Assembly: GCF_000247645.1 (NCBI RefSeq)
Contig: NZ_AHWA01000004.1
Coordinates: 1,054,001 to 1,118,000, forward strand
Origin: Salinibacterium sp. PAMC 21357
GTDB lineage: Bacteria; Actinomycetota; Actinomycetes; Actinomycetales; Microbacteriaceae
DNA: 64,000 nt
Direction of reading: 5' to 3'
Of this stretch, positions 26,881 through 35,338 are shown piece by piece; position 1 is the stretch's first letter, and every line of letters begins with the position of its first letter. The notes beneath the pieces were generated by a model. The model saw only the letters and a program-made list of their open reading frames with translations. It did not search any database and was not told the DNA's origin. The position numbers and the translations under genes were made by a program.

Positions 26881-27663
26881 CTAAAGGCGTCGACCGCCGT
26901 CAGTGCGGATCACGACGCCGGTGACAACGCGAGCATCGACAGGATCGGCGAGAAAGCGGTAGGCCCCGCTGTGGTCTTCCGGCATCGCAGTGATACCCAA
27001 CAATGTGCCAGCGGCAATCCGTTCATCTCGGCCGTCAACTTTGTCGGCGGTCATGGTCTGCCCGAGAGAGGAGAGGCCACCAAACTTGGTGCCACCGGTT
27101 CCTCCCGGCGCAACCCCATTGACTCGGATGACGGGAGCGAGTTCTGCTGCAAGGTGGTCGACGATTCCGCGCAGAGCCCATTTCGAGCTGCCGTAGAGAA
27201 CTCCGCCGCCGATCGCGTTAAAGGCGGATTCCGAGAGCGTCAGTGTGATCGAGCCGCACGCTTCCCGAAGAGCCGGAACCGCAATGTTTGCGGCAAGGAG
27301 CGTTGCGCGAACATTAATGCGCCAAATCTCGTCAGCAGCATCAATTAGTTCTGCTGGTGAGAGGTCGCTTACGCGAGAGTAGTTATCGAAGGCGCCTACT
27401 CCGCAGGTGAGGTTGTGCAACTTGCCGTTCTCATCCACTGCAGCTTCGACCGCACCGGTGAGCACGGCCGGATCAGTGGCGTCGCCCACGATGGTGCGGA
27501 TTCGGCCGCCCGAGGCTTCGCGGACCGCGTCCGCGCCGGCTGCTGAACGGTTAAGCACCGTGACGATCGCACCCTCACGGTCATATCGTTCGGCGGCGGC
27601 ACGGGCGATACCTGACCCGCCACCGGTGACGAGAATATGCATCCCGGCAAGGGAGTCGCTCAT
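26881..27663 (-). CDS. SDR dehydrogenase, cis-dihydrodiol dehydrogenase-like
   Basis: This 260-aa SDR has the NAD motif TGGGSGI near residue 14, the active-site YGSSK with a Ser about 15 residues before it, and TCGVGAFDNYSRV, which corresponds to the conserved segment of BphB/HcaB-type dihydrodiol dehydrogenases. It would rearomatise the cis-dihydrodiol formed by the Rieske dioxygenase to a catechol, yielding NADH. Its ATG overlaps the stop of the 92-aa gene upstream (ATGA). Confidence 0.87.
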   Translation of the reverse strand: MSDSLAGMHILVTGGGSGIARAAAERYDREGAIVTVLNRSAAGADAVREASGGRIRTIVGDATDPAVLTGAVEAAVDENGKLHNLTCGVGAFDNYSRVSDLSPAELIDAADEIWRINVRATLLAANIAVPALREACGSITLTLSESAFNAIGGGVLYGSSKWALRGIVDHLAAELAPVIRVNGVAPGGTGGTKFGGLSSLGQTMTADKVDGRDERIAAGTLLGITAMPEDHSGAYRFLADPVDARVVTGVVIRTDGGRRL

Positions 27664-27938
27664 GCGCCAGGGGTCCGAGCCAAGAGTTCAGTGATGAACT
27701 CAGGCTCTTGATAGCTGAGAACGTCGAGAGCCACTGCGTCGAAACGCACGCTGGTTCCGCGGCGCGGAGACCACAACTCGAGGCGCATACCATTGCGGGT
27801 CGAAATCTTGCGCACGACAACATCTGCAAACTCGTTCGCGATGACGATGGGTCCGACGTTTCCGCCGTCCTGGGGAAACTCGAAAACTTCGCCCTCGTCG
27901 GGGTTCTCCGCCTGAGGCCGAGGATTCGATTCAGTCAT
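27660..27938 (-). CDS. small conserved-looking protein in the dioxygenase operon
   Basis: This 92-aa acidic soluble protein has a Pro/Glu-rich N-terminus and a beta-rich core (GPIVIANEFADVVVRKI; LELWSPRRGTSVRFDAVAL). No cysteines, membrane helices or known motif are present. It lies between the oxygenase beta-subunit gene (12-nt gap) and the dihydrodiol dehydrogenase gene (overlapping), so it is translated with them and may be an accessory or assembly factor. I do not recognise the family. Confidence 0.7.
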   Translation of the reverse strand: MTESNPRPQAENPDEGEVFEFPQDGGNVGPIVIANEFADVVVRKISTRNGMRLELWSPRRGTSVRFDAVALDVLSYQEPEFITELLARTPGA

Positions 27939-27950
27939 GATGTGCTCCGA

Positions 27951-28469
27951 TCAGATGAAGATGGACAGGTTGTGCGCGTTGATGATTGCTTGGTCGATTG
28001 CTGCCCAACGGCGGGCAATCTGATAGCTGTCGCCAACACGGCGCACAAGGTCCTTCCGGAAAACCGACACAAAGTTCGGCTCGATGCTGTCGCCGCGACT
28101 GCGGTAGATCAGGCAGTAGGAGGTGACCTCGTACTCACCAGCTTTTTCGCTGTCGTCGATAAGAACATTCGTCACGTAGTGACGTGTTCGTGACGGTGGT
28201 TGTTCTGCCCACGCGAAGTCAGTTTCTAGACGCCGAACGCGAACCTCTAGGGTCTGCTTGTTGTCCTGAAAGATCCGACCGGTGGGAGAAAGCTCCCATT
28301 CGGCAAGTCCTTCACGCACGACACGCAACGGCACGTCATAGGTAATGTCTTCAGCGAGAAAGTCGAGCCAATCGCGAAACCGACGTTCGTCGACCGCTAA
28401 TGCTTCGCGAGAGATGAATTCTTTAATGTCCTCTTGAATCGAGCGATCGACGGTGCTCAGAGCAGTCAT
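27951..28469 (-). CDS. aromatic-ring-hydroxylating dioxygenase, beta subunit
   Basis: This 172-aa NTF2-fold subunit belongs to the ring-hydroxylating oxygenase beta family (FISREALAVDERRFRDWLDFL; ITYDVPLRVV; SRTRHYVTNVL; RRWAAIDQAI). It has a structural role in the alpha3-beta3 oxygenase. GGAGG seven bases upstream fixes ATG 28469; the stop of the alpha gene is two bases before. The pairing with alpha, ferredoxin and reductase gives a complete three-component dioxygenase. Confidence 0.92.
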   Translation of the reverse strand: MTALSTVDRSIQEDIKEFISREALAVDERRFRDWLDFLAEDITYDVPLRVVREGLAEWELSPTGRIFQDNKQTLEVRVRRLETDFAWAEQPPSRTRHYVTNVLIDDSEKAGEYEVTSYCLIYRSRGDSIEPNFVSVFRKDLVRRVGDSYQIARRWAAIDQAIINAHNLSIFI

Positions 28470-28471
28470 GA

Positions 28472-29786
28472 TCAAGCCTCCCCGAGGAGGTAGTCAGCCC
28501 AGCGGCCCCAAAGGTTTCGGAAGTTGGAGTCGTTGACGTACGGCTTGACTACGTGGCCGGGGCCGCGGAAGTCTTCGTCGCGCTGAGTTTCCATTCCCAT
28601 GAGGTACGGGAACTCGATGTCCTTTGCGGCCGATGACTTTGCCATGCGAGTGACTCGAGCCAGTTCTCCAAGTCGTCCTGCTCGAAGGTTCCTGCTTGCG
28701 CGAAAGTCAGCGTGTACGCCTGGTACGCCGCTTCCTTATATTCATCAGACGCATCCTTCGGCACAAGACACCACGAGTACATCTCGCACTTGCCTGGGCC
28801 GATGGGGTGGTAAAGCCGCATGGTGACGAAACGCACACCGGTCTCGCCCGGGATCAGGCTAAACGGCTGCATTAGGAATGAGAGGTTGGGGAACACTGTT
28901 CCCACGGCAGTTCGGGCGTTGCTAAATACTTCGACCTGGTCGGGCGTCAGGCTTTTCTTGATTTCCTCGGTGAGGTCATCCGGAAAACCAGCAAATGGCG
29001 TAAACCCGGGAGTGTGGCCGAGTCCGATTCCGTGTCCCTTGCCCGTGATGCTCGCCGCCCAGCCTTGGCTGTGCGTCGCGCCGGAGGAGGGGAAGTAGCC
29101 AAGGTTGAACCCAAACTGATGGGCCACCGGCGTGTGGTAGCCGTCGCCCGCAAAGTTCTCGGCTGCGATTTTCCAGTCAGTCTCGGTGATCCAGTGGTCT
29201 GGTGGGCCGTGAACTTCGCTGCCGTTCGGGCCCTGCTTGAGATAGAGGTCGAGGTAGAACTGGAACCCACCAAGGTATTCGTCGAGCGACGAAGCGTCCT
29301 CGTTGAATGTGCCGAACACCAATCCTCATAGGTTTCGACACGTGCCTTAATGAGGCCCCAGTCCTTCCTCTTTAACTTGCCTTCGTAACCTTCAGCTAGG
29401 TAGGGCACTCCGATGAGCTCACCAGAGTTCTTGTAAACCCATCCGTGATAGGAGCATCGGAAGTGCGAGGCGTTGCCCATCTCCGATTTGCACATCATGT
29501 TTCCGCGGTGACGGCACATGTTGAGATTCGCGTGGATCTCGCCCTGTTCATCACGCGCGACAATCAGATTGTTGTTCCCGATGTAGCGAGTGACATAGTC
29601 ACCCGGCTTCGGAATCTCCGACTCGTGAGCAAGAAACGTCCAGGCTTGGCCGAAGAGTTTCTCTTGCTCAAGATCGAATATCTCCTGATCGTTGAACACA
29701 TACGCGGGAAAGCGACCCTGCTCGATACCGTCTCGGATGTCGCGTAGGCGAGCTTTCATGTCCGGATTCTCTGACTGCGTTGTCAT
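28472..29786 (-). pseudogene. aromatic-ring-hydroxylating dioxygenase, alpha subunit, frameshifted twice
   Basis: The Rieske [2Fe-2S] ligands are clear (CRH at residues 91-93 and CSYH at 111-114), and the mononuclear iron site is present (NFAGDGYHTPVAHQ). The protein is spread over three frames. The first break is at about 29323 (ETYED then LVFGTFNEDA), the second at about 28660 (EQDDLENW then RVTRMAKSSAAKD). Each is explained by one missing base, giving 438 aa, the normal length, and ending with LWGRWADYLLGEA. The stop lies two bases before the beta-subunit ATG. As written the oxygenase would be dead. Sequence error is favoured because all motifs are intact. Confidence 0.9.
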
Positions 29787-29818
29787 GATGACCTAACTGA
29801 TTTTGTGGTGGTTATTCG

Positions 29819-30844
29819 CTACTTGTTGCGGGCGCCCATACGCGCTTCGATTTCGGTGATGATCTGCTTGTAACGCTCGACGTGCTCGAAGGTGCTGTCC
29901 CAGTGCTTCTGCGGAACGAGGTCTTCGGTGTAAGGAACGCGGCTCTTACCAACGTGGATGTAGCCGGCTTCGTTGACGCGAATCTTTTCGAGGGGGATGT
30001 TGTACTTGGCGAACTCGAAGAAGTCCTGCCCAACGATGAAGGGCTCATGGGCCCAGCGCAGACGCTCGGTGAGCCAGCGTGCATCGTCCACACGGCCCTG
30101 CTGCAAAGCGTCACGCAGGTGCAGAACGGGGTCCGGACCCATCGCGGTCGTTGACGACCAGGCCATACCGACGAGGTCTTCGCCATACATTTCCCAAGCG
30201 GGGAACCAGTCAGTCTCGATCGGCATAAGCGGGAAGCGGGTTCCGGTGTGAGCCATGTCGTTGTGGTACCGGAAGCCAACTGATGCGCCACCGGCGTACT
30301 TCACGGCAACTACCTGCGGCAGTTCGATGAGGGTGCGGTAGACGGAGCGAGGAATGATTCCGCCGAAAGCTGCTGTGTTGTCGTAAACAACCATTGCCAT
30401 CTCAGGCACAGCCTCGGCTACATCGCGGTAGAACTTCTCCATAACAGGGGCAACCATTTCGCCCCACATTGGACGGCCAAGAAGGGTGCCGGTAGCACCA
30501 AGCTCAGAGAGGAAGCGCGTGCGCGCGATTGTCTCGCGAGTGCTCAGCGTGGTTGCGCCGACGAAAATCGGAAAGTCAGGGTTAATCGAGTGGGCGGTCT
30601 GTACGGCACACTCCGCGAATGCCTTCCACTCGTCGAGTGTCAGCGTTGCCATCTCGCCGAGGGTTCCGTTGAGCGCAATCGCGTCTACGCCGTCTGTGAT
30701 GAGCGCCTTGATCATGCGCTCGGTCTCAACGAGGTCTACGGTGTCCTGTGCTTCTACTAGCTCAGCACCAGGAAGAGCCGGGGTAGGAGGATAGGACATG
30801 ACGCCTCGCATGTCGCGACCTGTAACTTTAGGAAGCTTGCTCAT
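29819..30844 (-). CDS. hydratase-aldolase of the DapA superfamily (NahE/PhdJ-like)
   Basis: This 341-aa class I aldolase has the Schiff-base Lys182 in AVKYAGG, Tyr154 in VVYDNT, and GTLGEMATLT near residue 61. These positions and the length match trans-o-hydroxybenzylidenepyruvate and carboxybenzalpyruvate hydratase-aldolases rather than DapA itself (about 290 aa). Such enzymes split the isomerised meta-cleavage product into an aromatic aldehyde and pyruvate. In the operon it lies between the extradiol dioxygenase and the Rieske genes. Its aldehyde product would go to the dehydrogenase at 20802-22256. Confidence 0.9.
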   Translation of the reverse strand: MSKLPKVTGRDMRGVMSYPPTPALPGAELVEAQDTVDLVETERMIKALITDGVDAIALNGTLGEMATLTLDEWKAFAECAVQTAHSINPDFPIFVGATTLSTRETIARTRFLSELGATGTLLGRPMWGEMVAPVMEKFYRDVAEAVPEMAMVVYDNTAAFGGIIPRSVYRTLIELPQVVAVKYAGGASVGFRYHNDMAHTGTRFPLMPIETDWFPAWEMYGEDLVGMAWSSTTAMGPDPVLHLRDALQQGRVDDARWLTERLRWAHEPFIVGQDFFEFAKYNIPLEKIRVNEAGYIHVGKSRVPYTEDLVPQKHWDSTFEHVERYKQIITEIEARMGARNK

Positions 30845-30911
30845 ACTGTTTTCTCTTTTCGTAGAAGCCAGCCGCGAACAGACGCGACTGGCGGTAACTG
30901 GGTGGAACTGA

Positions 30912-31757
30912 TTACAGGTGAAGGCCGGGAGTCGCGGCCGCTACGGCCGTTCCTGTCAACCACTCGGGAACTGGTTCGTAGGCGAGCACTTCGAACGGAG
31001 CGCCGATCGCGCCCGCCGCAGCGATCCAGGTGCGCACTTCGTGAGCGCCATTCCCGGCAGCATCGATCTCTTGCGGGGAATAATTCTTGAGCTGCTCCGG
31101 GTCGCCACTTTCGATACGGGCGATGAAGTCACGGTCGAACTCTTCATTCACGGTGCCGGATTCAGGAAGTCCGACCCAGTGGGAGAGCCCGCCCGTTCCG
31201 ATGACGACGACGCGCTCAACCTCGTTTTGGGCCTCGATTGCGTGGCGGACCATGACGCCAAAGTCGTAACAGCGTTTAGCCGTCGGCCATGGCGGGTTTA
31301 CGCCATTGACGATGATCGGAACGAGGGGGTACTTGGACTCTGGATCCAGGTGCTTGAGCGGTACGCAGAAGTTTTCGTCGAACGCGAGACCACCCTCGAC
31401 GAGCGCGGGATCGAACTCGTTGGTGAGCGCGAACTCGTAGATGTGCCGCCCGAGCTTTCCGTTGCCGGGATAGTCGTGTTGCGGAACGTTGAGGAACTGA
31501 GACATCTCGGCCGTAACCGGGCCCAGGTAGGAATCTGCCGTCGCGATCGCGAATGCGGGCAGGTTACTGAAGTTGAAGTTGGTGAAGTGCTCCACTGAGA
31601 TCGCAACGATCGCGTCTGGCTTCAGCGCATCGATCCGACGTCGAGCCTCGGCGAAAGCGTTCTCAATCGCCTCGCGCTTTCGTGGCTCTGCACGCTCTGG
31701 CCATCCAGTCACTCCTGGAGAGTGGGATGCTGTGAACGCCCCGACAATTTTACCCAT
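30912..31757 (-). CDS. extradiol ring-cleavage dioxygenase, LigB-type catalytic subunit
   Basis: This 281-aa protein belongs to the class III (LigB) extradiol dioxygenases. An early His in FTASHSPG (His12), AIVAISVEHFTNF near residue 55 and a catalytic-type GTGGLSHWVG segment near residue 190 fit the iron-binding and acid-base His residues of LigB. It cleaves a catecholic ring next to the diol with O2. Its ATG overlaps the stop of the small LigA-like gene (TGATG), so the two subunits are co-translated. Whether the substrate is protocatechuate or a larger catechol cannot be told. Confidence 0.9.
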   Translation of the reverse strand: MGKIVGAFTASHSPGVTGWPERAEPRKREAIENAFAEARRRIDALKPDAIVAISVEHFTNFNFSNLPAFAIATADSYLGPVTAEMSQFLNVPQHDYPGNGKLGRHIYEFALTNEFDPALVEGGLAFDENFCVPLKHLDPESKYPLVPIIVNGVNPPWPTAKRCYDFGVMVRHAIEAQNEVERVVVIGTGGLSHWVGLPESGTVNEEFDRDFIARIESGDPEQLKNYSPQEIDAAGNGAHEVRTWIAAAGAIGAPFEVLAYEPVPEWLTGTAVAAATPGLHL

Positions 31758-32008
31758 CAGTTCTTCCCCTCACGGATCTGCTCGTAATAGCTCTCGCGGC
31801 TCACCTGCAGTTGCAGGGCGCAGAAATAAATCAGATAGGGGTTAGCCCCGATCTCGTGGAGCTTCTTGAAGTCGAGAGTCAGCATCGCTTCGCGTGCATC
31901 GCCCTCGAGGCTGTATTCATCGAGTACTAATGACGGAGTGGAGCGGAAGCGCTTTGCAAGATCGGGATCCTTACGGATCTCCCACAGCAATTTGTGCAGA
32001 CTGTACAT
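31757..32008 (-). CDS. LigA-like small subunit of the extradiol dioxygenase
   Basis: This 83-aa helical protein matches the LigA domain: LHKLLWEIRKDPDLAKRF, then LTLDFKKLHEIGANPYLI. The small subunit caps the active site of LigB-type dioxygenases. I use ATG 32008 because AGAGG is spaced seven bases upstream; a GTG at 32029 is in frame but less well placed. It is the first gene of the long leftward operon, about 80 nt downstream of the -10 of the shared promoter module. Confidence 0.88.
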   Translation of the reverse strand: MYSLHKLLWEIRKDPDLAKRFRSTPSLVLDEYSLEGDAREAMLTLDFKKLHEIGANPYLIYFCALQLQVSRESYYEQIREGKN

Positions 32009-32080
32009 TTGCTTGCCTCTCTCGATCACCCGTCATGGCTTCTTTGCCTCAATGGAGATGACCTCGGATACGACTCCGGA

Positions 32081-32141
32081 TCACCTGAATCCTACGAAGA
32101 CCCTGTCCTTCTTCGCGTCACCCGTCTGGGGCATCTGTGGC
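32081..32141 (-). promoter_or_regulatory. promoter module of the main catabolic operon
   Basis: Read toward ligA, the order is GCCACAGATGCCCCA (32141-32127), two bases, CGGGTGACGCG (32124-32114), 15 bases, TTCGTAGGATTC (32098-32087) containing the -10 TAGGAT (32094-32089). The same blocks with identical spacing recur in the opposite orientation at 33239-33301 ahead of the monooxygenase. The operator box covers roughly positions -30 to -45 of the predicted promoter. Confidence 0.7.
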
Positions 32142-32233
32142 GATTGGGAAGAGTTTTCGGTTGTTCTCACTTGCGCAGTTTCCGTAGCCAATAAATGGTT
32201 GCGGGTTCCTGTTGTGAAGTCACACTACACAGA

Positions 32234-32243
32234 TTGTCGACAA
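32234..32243. promoter_or_regulatory. candidate GntR/FCD operator site 1
   Basis: TTGTCGACAA is a perfect palindrome that matches the FadR-subfamily GntR consensus TNGTNNACNA. It lies in the divergent region upstream of the GntR gene at 32541. The rest of the 32009-32540 region holds no convincing gene, only this site, its partner at 32420 and the promoter module at 32081-32141. Confidence 0.55.
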
Positions 32244-32419
32244 AACAACACCAGTATTTTTAAAAACCGCTATTCGACCCCGGCGCCCACTCAGCGCACT
32301 CATCCGTAGAGGTCCCCCTATATTTACTGTATTTTGGGACCGAAACGTCCGAATTTCTACTCGCGCGACCCGGCGCCAAATCGCGACAACCGTCACCCCT
32401 GCAGGGTTCTTCGCATATT

Positions 32420-32429
32420 TTGTCGACAT
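32420..32429. promoter_or_regulatory. candidate GntR/FCD operator site 2
   Basis: TTGTCGACAT shares the TGTCGACA core with the site at 32234 and lies about 110 bases upstream of the GntR start codon. Two copies of an eight-base palindrome within 190 bases support autoregulation. Confidence 0.5.
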
Positions 32430-32540
32430 TCACTGTCTTCGATTGACTCGGATGTCTCCTCCTCGACAGCCGCCTCTCGATATGCTCGACTCCGAGCATC
32501 CACACCTCTCGCACGATCCACGCCGACTCCGGAGAACCCC

Positions 32541-33206
32541 ATGCCGCCAGACGAGTTCACGGTCACCACTGACTCAGTCATTGATATTCGCGACGCCCTC
32601 AAACAGGCCATCGCAAACGGCGAATACGCGCCAGGAGTCAAGCTCGTTGAGCGAGAGCTCACCCAGCGTTACGGCATCGGCCGCACCGGCGTTCGAGACG
32701 CCATCCGCCACCTCGCCGCCCAAGGCATCATTGAACTCACCGAAAATCGTGGTGCCCGGGTGAGCGAGTTGAGCTACGCCGAGGCCATCGATATGTACCA
32801 AGTACGCGGCGTACTCGAGGGACTGGCCGGTGAGCTCTTTGCTGTGCGGGGCTCAGCAGAAGAGAAAATGCAATTTGCTGAATCTCTGGAACCCGTGCGG
32901 AACGCCATCGAGGCATCCGACATCACGAGCGCGCTCATCGCAAGTGACATTTACTACGGGCATCTCCTGCGTGGTGCCCGCAACGCAGAGCTACACGAGA
33001 TCATCGAACAACTGCACGTGCGCATCAACCAGATCCGTCGCGTCTCGCTCTCCGTTGAGTCGCAGGCCAAGCCCACAATCGACGCTCTCCAAAAGATCGT
33101 CAACGCGGTACTCGCCGGTGACCCCACCGACGCTCGGAACGCCTGCATCGATCACGTCAAAGCCTCCGCTGCCGCGACCCTGCCGGCCATGGCCCGAACG
33201 CTCTAA
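32541..33206 (+). CDS. GntR-family regulator with FCD ligand-binding domain
   Basis: This 221-aa regulator has an N-terminal winged helix (IRDALKQAIANGEYAPG; QRYGIGRTGVRDAIRHLAAQ) and an all-helical FCD domain (EAIDMYQVRGVLEGLAGELF; later the His-bearing SDIYYGHLLRGARN). GGAG six bases before ATG 32541 sets the start and excludes the open frame upstream. FCD regulators commonly repress catabolic operons and release DNA when an organic acid binds. The gene is divergent from the main operon and precedes the monooxygenase, which makes it the leading candidate regulator of the island. TTGTCGACA sites upstream are its likely own operators. Confidence 0.92.
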   Translation: MPPDEFTVTTDSVIDIRDALKQAIANGEYAPGVKLVERELTQRYGIGRTGVRDAIRHLAAQGIIELTENRGARVSELSYAEAIDMYQVRGVLEGLAGELFAVRGSAEEKMQFAESLEPVRNAIEASDITSALIASDIYYGHLLRGARNAELHEIIEQLHVRINQIRRVSLSVESQAKPTIDALQKIVNAVLAGDPTDARNACIDHVKASAAATLPAMARTL

Positions 33207-33238
33207 ATTCAGCCCAAGTTTCGGTCGACGCCTGACAG

Positions 33239-33301
33239 GCCACAGATGCCCCAACCGGGTGACGCGGCACCGCCCCGCGAGTTCGTAGGATTCAGAGGTG
33301 A
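33239..33301 (+). promoter_or_regulatory. promoter module of the flavin monooxygenase gene
   Basis: GCCACAGATGCCCCA (33239-33253), two bases, CGGGTGACGCG (33256-33266), 15 bases, TTCGTAGGATTC (33282-33293) with -10 TAGGAT (33286-33291). This repeats the module at 32081-32141 with the same spacing and the same orientation relative to the gene it serves. A hairpin at 33327-33352 lies in the predicted 5' leader. Confidence 0.7.
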
Positions 33302-33326
33302 CGTGATTATCGCACCGATTCCATCT

Positions 33327-33352
33327 GGGAAGCCCTGGCATTAGGGCTTCCC
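33327..33352 (+). terminator. stem-loop between gntR and the monooxygenase gene
   Basis: GGGAAGCCCT pairs perfectly with AGGGCTTCCC across six bases. It may terminate gntR transcripts, but it lies downstream of the monooxygenase promoter module, so it would also sit in that leader as an attenuator or stabiliser. No strong T-tract follows. Confidence 0.55.
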
Positions 33353-33424
33353 TTCGTGGGATTTTCGCACGATCGCTTCGGCACCGCCCATCATCGAGTG
33401 ATCCTAGTGGCGAGAGGAGATCTG

Positions 33425-35320
33425 ATGCAGTTTCATCAAGACGGCTACGTTTCAGGCGACCCGCGTATCCACGTTGCGTCCACAATCGGAGACGAACGTC
33501 CGCACGAAATTCCGGACAACGTCGATGTCCTCATCGTCGGTACAGGCCCGGCAGGAATGATCGCCGCCGCGCAGCTCTCCCAGTTTCCAAACGTCACCAC
33601 GAGAATCGTGGAGCAACGAGCCGGGAGGCTCGAAATCGGGCAAGCTGACGGAATCCAGCCACGCAGCGTTGAGACATTTCATGCCTTCGGGTTCGCGCAA
33701 CAGATAATCCAAGAGGCGTACCAGCGATCTGAAACGTGTTTCTGGAAGCCAGACCCCGCCGATCCTACGCGGATCACTCGCGCTGCAGTCACCCCCGATG
33801 ACGATAAATCCATCAGCGAATTTCCGCGCCTCACCGTCAATCAAGCACGTGTGCTCGACTATTTTGCCGAGGTGGCCGCCAACTCACCGACCCGCGTCGC
33901 TCCAGACTGCGGAACCGAGTTCATCGACTTAGAGATCGCGAGCGAAGGTGTCTACCCCGTTGCCGTCACCCTCAGAACCGTCGCAGGCGAGGAGCGCGTC
34001 ATCCACGCAAAGTATGTCCTCGGTGCTGACGGTGCACGCAGCAAGGTGCGGGCAGCAATCGGCTGCGTCTCCTCGGGCGAGCGAGCGAACCACGCGTGGG
34101 GTGTGATCGATGCCTTGGCCGTTACCGATTTCCCCGACATCCGTTCGAAGTGCACCATCCAATCAGATGCCGGCAATATTCTGCTCATCCCGCGTGAAGG
34201 TGGGTATCTATTTCGCATGTACGTCGACCTCGGAGCGGTAGCTAATGACAACGACGGTGCGGTGCGCCGCACGACAGCGAACCAGATCGTCGCGAAAGCA
34301 AATGAGATCCTTCACCCCTATGTTCTCGACGTGAAAGAAGTTGCTTGGCACAGCGTCTATGAGGTTGGCCATCGAGTAACGGATCGTTTCGACGACGTTC
34401 CCTTAGCTGAAGTCGGCACCCGCGCGCCACGCGTCTTCATCGCCGGTGACGCCTGCCACACCCACAGCGCAAAGGCAGGACAGGGGATGAACGTATCGAT
34501 GCAGGATGGCTGGAATAACGCCTGGAAGCTCGGTCATGTGCTGGAAGGGCGCAGCCCGCAGAGCTTGTTGGCGACATACTCCGTTGAACGCCATCAGGTC
34601 GCCCACGACCTGATCGACTTTGACCGTACATGGTCAACAATGCTCGCTAAAAAGCCTGAAGAGTTCGAGAGCACCTCGGAACTAGAAGACTTCTACGTTC
34701 GGACGGGTGAATTTCCCGCAGGATTCCTGACTCAGTACACGGAGTCACTTCTTACCGATAACGCAGATCATCAAGAATTGGCGTCAGGATTTGCACTTGG
34801 TAAGCGCTTCAAATCAGCCATGGTCACGCGTGTCTGTGACGGAAATCCCCTTCACCTTGGCCATCAAGCAACCGCCGATGGGCGTTGGCGCATTTATGTC
34901 TTTGCCGACGCCGCGCCAGCAGTAGCCCTCGACGGTGCCCCGTCGGTGGGTTCCTTTGCGGTCGATAACTTTGCGCGCTGGTTGGCAGATTCGGCAGATT
35001 CGCCGTTGTCTGCACCCCCGGATGGCCCCGGTACAGGGGCACGGTTCCACGTCAACGTGATCTACCCGGCCTCGCACCGCGCAGTCGACGTCAGTGCGGT
35101 TCCGGCGGTGTTCAGACCCCTGGTTGGCCCGTTCTCTCTGATCAATTATGAAAACATCTATGCACTCAACGCCGCCGAAAATATTTTTGAGCAGCGCGGA
35201 ATTTCGCGCGCCGGCGTTGTTGTTGTCGTTCGGCCTGACCAGTACGTGTCACTGATAGCCCCACTTGCTGACGCAGCCGATCAGCTCACAGCATTCTTTC
35301 GACCACTCCTGGCCACCTGA
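33425..35320 (+). CDS. FAD-dependent aromatic monooxygenase (3-hydroxybenzoate 4-monooxygenase/phenol hydroxylase-like)
   Basis: This 631-aa class A flavin monooxygenase has the FAD motif GTGPAG (residues 39-44), the DG-type motif GADGARSKVR, the GD motif IAGDACHTHSAKAGQGMN, and a C-terminal thioredoxin-like domain (about residues 460-631). Length and motifs match MobA-type 3-hydroxybenzoate 4-hydroxylase and phenol 2-monooxygenases. AGGAG five bases before ATG 33425 sets the start. It is the only catabolic gene on the plus strand but carries the shared promoter module, so it should be induced with the main operon, perhaps hydroxylating a ring product to protocatechuate (inference). Confidence 0.88.
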   Translation: MQFHQDGYVSGDPRIHVASTIGDERPHEIPDNVDVLIVGTGPAGMIAAAQLSQFPNVTTRIVEQRAGRLEIGQADGIQPRSVETFHAFGFAQQIIQEAYQRSETCFWKPDPADPTRITRAAVTPDDDKSISEFPRLTVNQARVLDYFAEVAANSPTRVAPDCGTEFIDLEIASEGVYPVAVTLRTVAGEERVIHAKYVLGADGARSKVRAAIGCVSSGERANHAWGVIDALAVTDFPDIRSKCTIQSDAGNILLIPREGGYLFRMYVDLGAVANDNDGAVRRTTANQIVAKANEILHPYVLDVKEVAWHSVYEVGHRVTDRFDDVPLAEVGTRAPRVFIAGDACHTHSAKAGQGMNVSMQDGWNNAWKLGHVLEGRSPQSLLATYSVERHQVAHDLIDFDRTWSTMLAKKPEEFESTSELEDFYVRTGEFPAGFLTQYTESLLTDNADHQELASGFALGKRFKSAMVTRVCDGNPLHLGHQATADGRWRIYVFADAAPAVALDGAPSVGSFAVDNFARWLADSADSPLSAPPDGPGTGARFHVNVIYPASHRAVDVSAVPAVFRPLVGPFSLINYENIYALNAAENIFEQRGISRAGVVVVVRPDQYVSLIAPLADAADQLTAFFRPLLAT

Positions 35321-35338
35321 GGTGCGCGAGGCCGATTT

